Shown: piece by piece, positions 34,519-42,940 of the stretch
Numbering within the stretch: the stretch's first letter is position 1
Layout of the letters: every line of letters starts with the position of its first letter
Program-made: the position numbers and the translations under genes
Notes under the pieces: model-generated
Database searches by the model: none
Seen by the model: the letters and a program-made list of their open reading frames with translations, nothing else
Told to the model about the DNA's origin: nothing
Source: Chitinophagaceae bacterium
GTDB taxonomy: Bacteria; Bacteroidota; Bacteroidia; Chitinophagales; Chitinophagaceae
Direction of reading: 5' to 3'
DNA: 64,000 nt
Assembly (NCBI GenBank): GCA_016787085.1
Contig: JAEUVJ010000057.1
Span: 96,515-160,514, forward strand

Positions 34519-36542
34519 TCAATAACACTCGATCTCCGATACCGCTACCGCCATTGATCCATGTTTGAAACTGACCCGGACACGGTTCGTGGCTATTTTA
34601 TCAAAGATCACCGTTTTCACCTTATTGCCGGCAGGTTTGACAGTATACGACTCTTTTACTTTTACCGGTAACCAATCACTTCCCTTCTGATATTCGACAA
34701 TAAAACTATCCGATGTGCTGAAGATATTGTTATCGGCAAATGAGTAGACCTTTACAGCGGAAATCTCCCGGGCCTGTCCGAAATCCAAAGCAAACCAGTC
34801 AACGGCCGATGTTGATCCCAGCGTGGTCCACCGGTTCGTGATCTCCGGGAAATACCATATCCTTCCGTCAACGGCCTGGTATAATGAATCAGGTACGGTA
34901 TTGACAGAAGACGATGGCACAGGATAACCATTCTTATTTATATTCAGTGCATAATTGGCAGGTTGTACAGTGAGTGTATTCTTCACCGGTGAGCCGACAA
35001 CCACCCGGTACGTATCACCGCTCTGCATTACTTCTTTTTTTTTACCATCCACCAACACCGTAAGTCCTTTTCCCAGTTTGTATTTTGTTCCGTCGCTGTC
35101 ATAGACCACGGTGAGTTTATGCCCATGATAGCGGACATCATCCAAACAGAAATAGCGGATGGAAGAATCCACCAGCGGGTTAATGACAAGCGTATCACTT
35201 TCTGCAGGACGGATACCACAAAGACCACTGATGATAAGATTATTGAAAGTGGAATGATTGTAATGATTGCTCCAGTTGTAATACACGATCGGGCCGCCGA
35301 GATTGGGATCATAGTTCTCCACCAGGTTTATCTTTCCATCGGGGAGATAATGCTGCCGGGCAAAGAGTCGCAATACTTTCAGATAATCCGCCACACTCAC
35401 CACCTCCTGTTTATAATTATTGAGCAGGTTCGCCATTGCCGTCAATGTCTGGCTGCTCTGGTAAGGCCAGCTCGGTCCATTCCACTGGCTGCCCCGTTTT
35501 CCTTCGAAGTACACGAATTGTTTAAAGTAATATTCATAAGAGGGCTCATTGGTGCGAAAACCAAAGGGGCCTAGCAGGTAATTCGTATCAATGACATGTT
35601 TCCACGCTGCATTAAATGCGGGTTTATCTGCAGGCAGGTTAAAATACCAGGGCGCCATGCCCGCCAGTTCACGGCCGCGGATAAAATCCCAGTAATGCAC
35701 ATACTGGTTATCCGCTTTGAACCGGTCAGTGAAATGCTGCAGGGCATCATTCCACAAACTGTCCTCTACATTAGCCTTTAATGAAGTGGCCCGCTGCAGA
35801 AATTCTTTACTCGTTGCCATATCGCCTTTCATCGCCGCGATGCGTGCAATGGCCAGTGCATTGCCATACATATAGCTGTTGATCGTGGGCCGGAATGCGT
35901 CGCCGCCTTCAAAACCATCTTTTCCCCCGGAGGCGTCAATGGAAGCAATGGTGTACTCGGTGGCATCGGGCATGGCAGGAATATAGTACAGGTTCTTCGC
36001 CGCATCCCAGTGATCGGCCCATTGGTAGTAGATGCTCTTCATGCTGTCCAGTTGCGCCAGTAAAAAAGCGGTATCGGTATTGACAAGATAACGGGCATAT
36101 ACAGCATCGGCCACGCTTTCACTGTAGCGCCGGTTATTGCCCCCTCCTGCAGCAGGTTATGGATATAGCCGTTCATGAAACGGTCATCCTTCAACCAGCG
36201 GCCTTCGTAGATATGGTGCATCGAAGCCGCATTGATGGTACAGAAGGGGTCCCTGTCCCAGGGCACATGATTGATGAACTCCGTGATGACATAGGCATTC
36301 TCTCCCACATTGCGGATATGCGCTTTGTACATTTTCCAGCGGTAGTAATAGACCTGTTCAAGCGTGCTGTCCGAACATTCAAAGAAGGGGATATTATCAA
36401 TGTACCATTGGGCATCTTCCCCGAAAAACTTTGCTGCCAGCTTCGGCTGGTCAAGTACAGGGTAATGGGTTGGTTCCTTACATCCTGTAAAGAGTAATGC
36501 AGCAACAATTGCCGACAGGATAGCTATCGTGCCTTTTTTCAT
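34519..36542 (-). pseudogene. Exported trehalase-like (MGH1/GH63-type) glycoside hydrolase with C-terminal F5/8-type domain, frameshifted
   Basis: Two adjoining - strand reading frames together make one ~675-residue protein. The 5' part starts at ATG 36542 with a lipoprotein signal (MKKGTIAILSA, then a lipobox ending FTGC) and encodes the start of an (alpha/alpha)6 barrel; it runs in frame to YIHNLLQEG and then goes off into unrelated sequence, stopping at 36039. The 3' part continues with NNRRYSESV, then the rest of the barrel (GGKDGFEGGDAFRPT, GSQWNGPSWPYQ) and a discoidin-like domain ending VSEIECY. One extra base in the C run at 36140-36144 (G run on the coding strand) restores a single frame. 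This is either a real inactivating frameshift or a homopolymer sequencing error. The family cleaves alpha-linked sugars such as mannosylglycerate; the substrate is unknown. Confidence 0.8.
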
Positions 36543-36589
36543 ATACAAGCTTTATCTGCTTTGCTAAGATAGTATTTGCAGGCAACACA

Positions 36590-36910
36590 TTCAGTGCTGT
36601 CACAGGAGTATGGCTATCCGTTTACCGTGGCGGCAATGATGAAAGCACAATGGGGCCATTGCTCGTTTTTAATAATAACAAGGGCAGTAAGTGCGGGGGG
36701 CAGAACACCGCTCCTTTGATAAAACTCTATGGAGTACAAAGCACCATTATTGAAAACAATGAGTTCAATAATTGCAATCCGCATGCTTCGCTTATTGTAT
36801 TTGAAGATGCTGTAAGAGTAGATCACCGGTTCAGGTACAATACGATAAGAGGCTCAGGCACTATCGTTATCAATAAATATGTAATACCAGAGGCCAATAT
36901 TGTACAATAA
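36590..36910 (+). pseudogene. 3' remnant of a beta-helix polysaccharide lyase (PL6-like)
   Basis: The reading frame is coherent from about 36590, before any suitable start codon, to the stop at 36908-36910. It shows GVWLSVYRGGNDESTMGP and a set of right-handed beta-helix rungs rich in Asn (VFNNNKGSK, IIENNEFNNC, RYNTIRGSG). The YRGGNDEST-x-GP block is one I associate with the C-terminal half of PL6 lyases (chondroitinase B/alginate lyase group). A full gene of that family exceeds 1.3 kb, so roughly the last quarter remains. No signal peptide or upstream half is present; the sequence just before 36590 is the upstream region of the divergent broken hydrolase gene. Confidence 0.55.
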
Positions 36911-37038
36911 CCTGAGTTAATAGGAATTCCAAATTACTGATTTCGTGCAAGTAGAGGTTAAACTCTTACCGCTGGTGTATTTGGTTTTTTCCGGCGACCA
37001 TATCTTCTTAACTTCTCCGTACCTAAAACTCAATTGTT

Positions 37039-37986
37039 ATGAGAACAGCAGCGTTAACCCTCTTTTGCATCGTTGCGTTCGGATATGCAATGAATGCCCA
37101 GCGTTTCAGCCTACTGCCACAAGTTGGTTTTGAAAATTCTAAAACAAAGATCAGTTACAACGATCTCCCCTCATTTGCACCCGGCGGGGTAAAGTTTACT
37201 CCACAGGCAAGCCTGCGGCTGAACTATTCATCGAAACCCGGACATGGCTTTTTCTTAGGAGCAGCCACCAGCCGCTCTGTTGTTCAATTTAGTTTTGCAG
37301 ATCCTGAGACAGGCATGAATAATTTTGCTGCAACAACAGGCAACCTGCAGCTACGATTGGAAGGAGGATACCAGTTCCGCAGCAAACCTATTTCGCTGAG
37401 CAGAACAAAACAACCCGCTACTAAAACCAGATCTGAAACAAAAAAGAAAGGCTGCAGTTCATATACGCAGAAAAGCAGTTGCAGCAAAAGTTATTCATCC
37501 TCCCGATGCGGAGGCAGCAGTAACAGATCAACACAACCGGCATTAGCAAAAAATAAAGGGTCATGGATGCGCATAATTCCATCCGCCGGAATGGGTTTTA
37601 TCCCTGCTGTAAGAAAAGATGTAGTTACTAAAACACAAAGTGGTGTAACCAGCTATGAATACCGGGCCGGTAACTGGCAGACCGGGTTGATCGCCGGCAC
37701 CAGCTTTGAATTCGGGAACAGGAATACCCCAAAGCTCACTGTCAGTATTAATTATTTCAAAGGGATCGGCAACCTGAATACACAAACTATTATCTCATCA
37801 GATAATATAAAATCCACCACTACTACGCTACAGTCATCCGTTTCGGGATGGAATCTTAGGGCAGGTATCCCTTTCAGCCTGGCAAAAAAACCGGCATCAA
37901 AAAACAAAATAGCAAAAAAGATGGCCGAACGTAAAACAAATTGCCAGGAATACAGGATCATTCGTTATCGGTGCGTGGGAAATTAA
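37039..37986 (+). CDS. Outer-membrane beta-barrel-like protein with Cys/Ser-rich insert
   Basis: A 315-residue exported protein (signal MRTAALTLFCIVAFGYAMNAQ). Alternating hydrophobic strands with aromatic ends (RFSLLPQVGFENSK, GFFLGAATSRSVVQFSF, LQLRLEGGYQF, WQTGLIAGTSFEFGN, LTVSINYFKGIG, SGWNLRAGIPFSL) resemble PorT/outer-membrane-protein barrels of 8-10 strands. Between the strands is an unusual ~55-residue insert, roughly residues 130-180, with six Cys and many Ser/Lys (KKKGCSSYTQKSSCSKSYSS). The tail is Lys-rich and ends with two further Cys. I do not recognise a function. It is transcribed alone and followed by a good terminator. Confidence 0.7.
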   Translation: MRTAALTLFCIVAFGYAMNAQRFSLLPQVGFENSKTKISYNDLPSFAPGGVKFTPQASLRLNYSSKPGHGFFLGAATSRSVVQFSFADPETGMNNFAATTGNLQLRLEGGYQFRSKPISLSRTKQPATKTRSETKKKGCSSYTQKSSCSKSYSSSRCGGSSNRSTQPALAKNKGSWMRIIPSAGMGFIPAVRKDVVTKTQSGVTSYEYRAGNWQTGLIAGTSFEFGNRNTPKLTVSINYFKGIGNLNTQTIISSDNIKSTTTTLQSSVSGWNLRAGIPFSLAKKPASKNKIAKKMAERKTNCQEYRIIRYRCVGN

Positions 37987-38010
37987 CCAGGTCAATTAAT
38001 TTAATATATA

Positions 38011-38033
38011 AAGGGGCTTTGCTATAGCCCCTT
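38011..38033. terminator. Bidirectional terminator between barrel protein and GntR-type regulator genes
   Basis: Perfect 8-base-pair stem AAGGGGCT (38011-38018) with AGCCCCTT (38026-38033), 7-base loop, with A-rich bases before and T-rich bases after. It lies between convergent genes and can serve both. Confidence 0.7.
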
Positions 38034-38057
38034 TAGTGTTATTGAACTCTGGTAGCT

Positions 38058-39089
38058 TTATAACGAAGATCGCAGTGTCAGATAAAACGGTATCTCCACA
38101 TGCTCCGTTGAATGATCTAATATCATCTGTGCGGCCTTCTCTCCCATCATCTGGAAATCGGTGGAGACCGTGGTAATGCCATCAAGAATGATCTTCTTCA
38201 ACGGCGTTTCATTATACGAGATCACGCCGACATCCTTGCCTACTTTTAATCCCGCAGCCAGTATCCGTTCGATCAGGATCACCAGGTCGTTCTCCATCAG
38301 GCTGACAAATACCTCCCCTTTACTGATCGGCTCTTCGGCAATATCGTTGACCACTTTATAATTAAAGGCAAATTGCTGGCAGTAACGGTAAAATCCTTCC
38401 AGTATCTCATGCGGGTGATAGGTATAGTCCGGGAAGGCGATCTTGATGGTATGGTATTTACTCAGTTGTTCATTGGCCTGTACCAGCGCATTGTAGATAT
38501 CGTCTTCAAAATTCTCATACACGGCTGCGTAGGTACCCGTTACTCCCGGCAGCAGCTTATCCATTAAGATCAGTTTATCCTTTGGCAGGGTATTGATCAC
38601 TTCGCTGACATTCTCACTGGCTTCCAGGAAATGCGGGATGATGACATAATGCGTATAATCACCTTTCTGCTGGCTGATCAGTTTTTTGAAAAAAAGGAAG
38701 TCATTATTATAAATGTAGAAATCAATGGCTGCCATATCGCCCAGTGAAGCAACAAATGAGTCATAAATGATCTTCTTATGCGGGCTCAGTTTGTTGAACA
38801 GTAAAAAGATCTTCAGCTTATGTCCCAGCTCGGTGGTCTTGACAAAATACCCCTTGCCGGGCACCGATCCCAGTACACCTGTTTTCTTCAGGTGTTTATA
38901 CCCTTTTTCGGCCGTATCACGGGAAATGTCAAATTCAAAACTCAGTTCGTTGATGGATGGAAGGACATCGTTCTCTTTCAGCACCCCTTCTGAAATGGCC
39001 TTGATGATGCAATTGGCCAGTTGCAGGTACTTGGGAGTGGCTGAATAATAGTCAATATTCAGGTGTTTAAAGATCACGGGCTGTTTCAT
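38058..39089 (-). CDS. GntR-family regulator with LacI-type ligand-binding domain (likely rhamnose regulator)
   Basis: A 343-residue regulator. The N-terminus is a GntR winged helix (YLQLANCIIKAISEGVLKENDVLPSINELS, then DISRDTAEKGYKHLKKTGVLGSVPGKGYFV). The rest resembles a periplasmic-binding-protein/LacI sensor fold, with DVGVISYNETPLKKIILDGITTVS near the end. This GntR-LacI combination is a common sugar regulator in Bacteroidota. It is divergent from rhaT, the first gene of the rhamnose operon, and is separated from it by 182 bases, so rhamnose or a derivative is the likely effector. Confidence 0.88.
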   Translation of the reverse strand: MKQPVIFKHLNIDYYSATPKYLQLANCIIKAISEGVLKENDVLPSINELSFEFDISRDTAEKGYKHLKKTGVLGSVPGKGYFVKTTELGHKLKIFLLFNKLSPHKKIIYDSFVASLGDMAAIDFYIYNNDFLFFKKLISQQKGDYTHYVIIPHFLEASENVSEVINTLPKDKLILMDKLLPGVTGTYAAVYENFEDDIYNALVQANEQLSKYHTIKIAFPDYTYHPHEILEGFYRYCQQFAFNYKVVNDIAEEPISKGEVFVSLMENDLVILIERILAAGLKVGKDVGVISYNETPLKKIILDGITTVSTDFQMMGEKAAQMILDHSTEHVEIPFYLTLRSSL

Positions 39090-39271
39090 TCGCAGGCAAT
39101 TTTACAAGGCCACCAAACTTACATTAAATTAAAGATATGGTTCTCAGGGGTAGCTTTTTTCCCTGAAAAACAGGTCGTTCCGCCCATGACAGTACATGAT
39201 AGGCAGAATTTTCAATACGGGTATCTTTATTCTTTATTCTAATTGCTTCCATACGAAAATCAGTTGATCCA
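39090..39271. promoter_or_regulatory. Divergent regulatory region between GntR-type regulator and rhaT
   Basis: The 182 bases should contain promoters of the regulator gene and the rhamnose operon. An inverted pair TCAGGG (39144-39149) and CCCTGA (39161-39166), 11 bases apart, with further CCTGAAAAACAGG symmetry next to it, is the best visible candidate operator. This is weak evidence from symmetry only. Confidence 0.3.
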
Positions 39272-40363
39272 ATGGGTGTTATCTTAGGCGTTATCTTCCA
39301 CTTTATAGGCGGCTTTGCGTCCGGCAGTTTCTACATTCCGTATAAAAAAGTAAAGGGCTGGCATTGGGAAAGCTACTGGATCGTCGGTGGCTTGTTCTCC
39401 TGGCTGATCGTTCCTCCCATCGCTGCATGGCTTACCATTCCGGGTTTTGGTGATATCATCAGCGGTACCGCCAGTTCCACACTCGGACTTACATTTATGT
39501 TTGGAGTACTATGGGGCATCGGCGGGCTGACCTATGGCTTAGGTGTCCGTTATCTCGGTGTTTCTCTCGGCAGCAGCATCATCCTGGGTCTGTGTATGGT
39601 ATTCGGGGCGCTGATTCCCGCTATTTATTATGATTTTTCTCCCGTTGAAGGCAAGGATACATTCAGCATGATGATCAGTTCTACCTGGGGGCTGACCGTA
39701 CTGGCCGGGCTTTTGGTCTGTATCATCGGCATCATCATCTGCGGTAAGGCAGGTATGATGAAAGAGAAAGAACTGAATGCCGCCGGTACCGATCCCCATG
39801 GCGCTGAAGTAAAGACCGAATACAAGTTTGCCCTCGGTATGTTCGTTTCGATCGTTTCAGGTGTATTAAGCGCCTGCTTCAATTTTGGTTTGGAAGCCGG
39901 CCAGTCTATGGCCGTTGTTGCCAATGATGCCTGGAAAGCTGCCAACCCGGGCGAAGGCGAATTCTTATACCGTAACAATGTTATCTATGTAGTACTTCTC
40001 TGGGGTGGTCTTACCACCAACTTTATCTGGTGTATGATATTGAATGCACGTAACAAATCATTCGGCGATTATACCAATAAGAAAACACCTTTAAAGTTCA
40101 ACTACCTGTTTGCTGCACTCGCCGGCACCACCTGGTTCCTGCAGTTCTTCTTCTATGGTATGGGTGAAAGCAAATTAGGCAACGGGCCCAGCTCCTGGAT
40201 CCTGCATATGGCCTTCATCATTTTGGTAGCCAATATGTGGGGCCTGGTACTAAAAGAATGGAAGGGAGTGAACAAAAAGACCATTACGACCATTACAATA
40301 GGTATTATCACGATCATCCTGTCTGTGTTGCTGGTAGGCCGTGGTAATAGCCTGCATGAATAA
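39272..40363 (+). CDS. rhaT: L-rhamnose/proton symporter RhaT
   Basis: A 363-residue inner-membrane protein with ten hydrophobic segments. RhaT-family landmarks are GGFASGSFYIPYKKVKGWHWES near the N-terminus, the run GVLWGIGGLTYGLGVRYLGVSLG, and the C-terminal FFYGMGESKLGNGPSSWILHM segment. It couples L-rhamnose uptake to proton entry. It is the first gene of the rhamnose operon; the bifunctional aldolase gene starts 24 bases after it. Confidence 0.95.
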   Translation: MGVILGVIFHFIGGFASGSFYIPYKKVKGWHWESYWIVGGLFSWLIVPPIAAWLTIPGFGDIISGTASSTLGLTFMFGVLWGIGGLTYGLGVRYLGVSLGSSIILGLCMVFGALIPAIYYDFSPVEGKDTFSMMISSTWGLTVLAGLLVCIIGIIICGKAGMMKEKELNAAGTDPHGAEVKTEYKFALGMFVSIVSGVLSACFNFGLEAGQSMAVVANDAWKAANPGEGEFLYRNNVIYVVLLWGGLTTNFIWCMILNARNKSFGDYTNKKTPLKFNYLFAALAGTTWFLQFFFYGMGESKLGNGPSSWILHMAFIILVANMWGLVLKEWKGVNKKTITTITIGIITIILSVLLVGRGNSLHE

Positions 40364-40387
40364 AACACACTGAAAAAGCAGTTACTT

Positions 40388-42508
40388 ATGTCAATAGCAA
40401 CTAAAACATTCAAGCATGTCAGTTACCTGTGGGATGAAAAGATAGCTGCCCGTATGGAAGGAGATGAAGTGGCATTGCTGATCTATCGTTCCAACCTGCT
40501 TGGGGCCGACCTGAGACTGACCAACTATGGCGGTGGCAACACCTCCTGCAAGGCGATGGCAAAAAATCCATTGACCGGCGAAGAAACAGAAGTGATGTGG
40601 GTAAAAGGTTCCGGTGGCGACCTCGGAACACTGAAAAAAAGTGGGCTGGCGGCATTGTATGTTGACAGACTGCGCAGCCTGAAAAATATCTATCGCGGTA
40701 TTGAGCATGAAGATGAAATGGTGGAGTTGTTCAACCATTGCATCTACGATCTGGCTTCAAAAGCCCCTTCTATTGATACGCCGCTGCATGGCTTTTTGCC
40801 ATTCAAACATATTGACCACCTGCACCCGGATGCAGCTATTGCTATTGCCGCTGCCAAAGACAGTGAAAAGATCACTAAAGAACTGTTCAACGGAACAATA
40901 GGATGGGTAAAATGGCAGAAACCCGGATTTGATCTTGGCCTTGAATTGAAAAAATGCTTAGATGAGAATCCCGGTATCCGCGGCATCATGCTCGGCTCTC
41001 ACGGTTTATTCACCTGGGGCGATACAGCGTATGAAAGTTATATCAATACCCTGGAAGTGATCGAACGCTGTGCTGAATACCTCCAGGATCATATTGGTAA
41101 GAAAAGAGCTGTGTTTGGCGGAAGTAAACTTCAGTCTTTGCCAAAAGAAAAAAGATCAGCCCAGGCTGCCACACTGGCTCCTGTACTCAGAGGCCTTTGT
41201 TCCTCTGCTACTAAAATGATAGGTCATTTCACCGATGATGACCGGGTATTGGAATACATCAACTCCAATGACCTGGAAAGATTGGCCCCTTTAGGCACAA
41301 GCTGTCCTGATCATTTCTTACGGACCAAGATCAGCCCGCTGGTACTTTCACTAACACCAGATGAAGACCTGAAAGACGGTGCCAAAGTGAAAGAGAAACT
41401 CACGCCGGCTTTTGAAGCATATAGAAAAATGTATGCAGACTACTATAATACCTGCAAACATCCCAACAGCCCGGCTATCCGCGACGCTAACCCGGTAGTG
41501 ATATTGTATCCCGGTGTGGGTATGTTCACTTTTGCCAAAGACAAGCAAACGGCGAGGGTGGCGGCCGAGTTCTATATCAATGCCATTAATGTAATGAAAG
41601 GCGCTGAAGCTATTTCTTCTTATACTTCATTACCCAGACAGGAAGCATTCAATATCGAATACTGGTTACTGGAAGAAGCAAAGCTGCAGCGTATGCCAAA
41701 ACCCAAAGCCCTGTCAGGAAGAATTGCATTAGTGACTGGCAGCGCCGGCGGCATTGGAAAAGCCATTGCGAAAAAATTTGCAGAAGAAGGCGCCTGCGTG
41801 GTATTGAATGATATCAACCCCGAAAGACTGGACGGTGCAGTAGAAGAATTCAAAAGCACCTTGGGTAAAGATGTGGTAGCCTCTGCATTGCTGAATGTAA
41901 CCGATGAAGCCACCATTGAAAAAGCATTTGCTGAAGCCGCATTGGCTTTTGGCGGCGTGGACATTATCATCAACAATGCCGGTATCAGCATTTCCAAATC
42001 CATCACCGATCATACCACCGAAGAATGGGACAGGCTCTATGATATACTGGTCAAAGGCCAGTTTCTTGTTTCCAAAAAAGGCGTGGAGATCATGCGCAAG
42101 CAGGGCATGGGCGGCGATATCATCAATATCGTTTCCAAGAACTCTATCGTAGCAGGGCCTAATAATTCCGGTTATGGTTCCGCAAAAGCAGCACAGGCAC
42201 ACCTGACCCGATTACTCGCAGCAGAGCTGGGCGGTGATAAGATACGTGTGAACACGGTGAACCCCGATGCGGTGATAGCCGACAGTAATATATGGGCCGG
42301 CGGATGGGCGGAAGGCCGGGCCAAAGCCTATGGCATCAAAGTAGAAGAGTTACCGGCTTATTATGCAAAAAGAACTTTATTGAACGAAGCCATATTACCT
42401 GAAGATATTGCCAATGCCTGCTATGCATTCATCGGTGGCCTGCTGAGTAAGTCCACCGGCAATGTACTGAACGTGGATGGTGGTGTGGCCGCGGGTTTTG
42501 TAAGATAA
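40388..42508 (+). CDS. rhaEW: Bifunctional rhamnulose-1-phosphate aldolase / short-chain dehydrogenase
   Basis: A 706-residue fusion enzyme. Residues ~1-430 are a class II aldolase/adducin domain with zinc-site motifs (LHGFLPFKHIDHLHPDA and LGSHGLFTWG). From about residue 443 a short-chain dehydrogenase follows: IALVTGSAGGIGKAIA for the nucleotide, NNAGIS, and the catalytic Tyr-Lys pair in SGYGSAKAAQ, ending with NVLNVDGGVAAGF. It splits L-rhamnulose-1-phosphate to dihydroxyacetone phosphate and L-lactaldehyde and can oxidise or reduce the lactaldehyde in the same protein. The fusion is known from several phyla. It has the expected length, and an 11-base-pair hairpin follows the gene before rhaM. 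Confidence 0.94.
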   Translation: MSIATKTFKHVSYLWDEKIAARMEGDEVALLIYRSNLLGADLRLTNYGGGNTSCKAMAKNPLTGEETEVMWVKGSGGDLGTLKKSGLAALYVDRLRSLKNIYRGIEHEDEMVELFNHCIYDLASKAPSIDTPLHGFLPFKHIDHLHPDAAIAIAAAKDSEKITKELFNGTIGWVKWQKPGFDLGLELKKCLDENPGIRGIMLGSHGLFTWGDTAYESYINTLEVIERCAEYLQDHIGKKRAVFGGSKLQSLPKEKRSAQAATLAPVLRGLCSSATKMIGHFTDDDRVLEYINSNDLERLAPLGTSCPDHFLRTKISPLVLSLTPDEDLKDGAKVKEKLTPAFEAYRKMYADYYNTCKHPNSPAIRDANPVVILYPGVGMFTFAKDKQTARVAAEFYINAINVMKGAEAISSYTSLPRQEAFNIEYWLLEEAKLQRMPKPKALSGRIALVTGSAGGIGKAIAKKFAEEGACVVLNDINPERLDGAVEEFKSTLGKDVVASALLNVTDEATIEKAFAEAALAFGGVDIIINNAGISISKSITDHTTEEWDRLYDILVKGQFLVSKKGVEIMRKQGMGGDIINIVSKNSIVAGPNNSGYGSAKAAQAHLTRLLAAELGGDKIRVNTVNPDAVIADSNIWAGGWAEGRAKAYGIKVEELPAYYAKRTLLNEAILPEDIANACYAFIGGLLSKSTGNVLNVDGGVAAGFVR

Positions 42509-42557
42509 TGATATGAATAACAATTTTTCTCGTGTAAGCAGTTAGTTTTTAGAAATC

Positions 42558-42583
42558 AAGCTGGTTGTTTCTACAACCAGCTT
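42558..42583 (+). terminator. Strong hairpin between rhaEW and rhaM
   Basis: A perfect 11-base-pair stem, AAGCTGGTTGT (42558-42568) with ACAACCAGCTT (42573-42583), 4-base loop, followed by TTATTAT. It has the form of a terminator but lies inside the rhamnose operon, so it may lower expression of the distal genes or protect the upstream message 3' end. Confidence 0.65.
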
Positions 42584-42606
42584 TTATTATTTAAAAGAAG
42601 AAGAGT

Positions 42607-42921
42607 ATGGCAAGAGTGGCATTTAAAATGATAATGTTCCCCGGCAAGGAAGCCGAATACAAAAAAAGGCATGATGAGATATGGCCGGAGCTGGTACAAC
42701 TGCTCAAAGAAACCGGCATCAGCGATTACTCCATTTTTTTAGACAGCGGGACCAATAGCCTGTTCGGTGTACTAAAGGCCGAAAACCCTTCAGCTTTGGA
42801 TAACCTGCCCTCTCAGCCCGTTATGCAGAAATGGTGGGCCTACATGAAAGATATCATGGAAAGCAACCCGGATAATTCACCCGTCAGTATTCCTTTGAAA
42901 GAAGTTTTTTACCTTCCATAA
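42607..42921 (+). CDS. rhaM: L-rhamnose mutarotase
   Basis: A 104-residue cytoplasmic protein of the RhaM family. The family block KEAEYKKRHDEIWPELVQLL contains the catalytic His, and DYSIF and KWWAYMKDIM are further active-site segments. It interconverts alpha and beta anomers of L-rhamnose so that the isomerase receives its substrate. Length matches the family. It lies between the aldolase gene and the isomerase gene, 19 bases before the latter. Confidence 0.95.
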   Translation: MARVAFKMIMFPGKEAEYKKRHDEIWPELVQLLKETGISDYSIFLDSGTNSLFGVLKAENPSALDNLPSQPVMQKWWAYMKDIMESNPDNSPVSIPLKEVFYLP

Positions 42922-42940
42922 ACGTTTTAATGATACAGGT

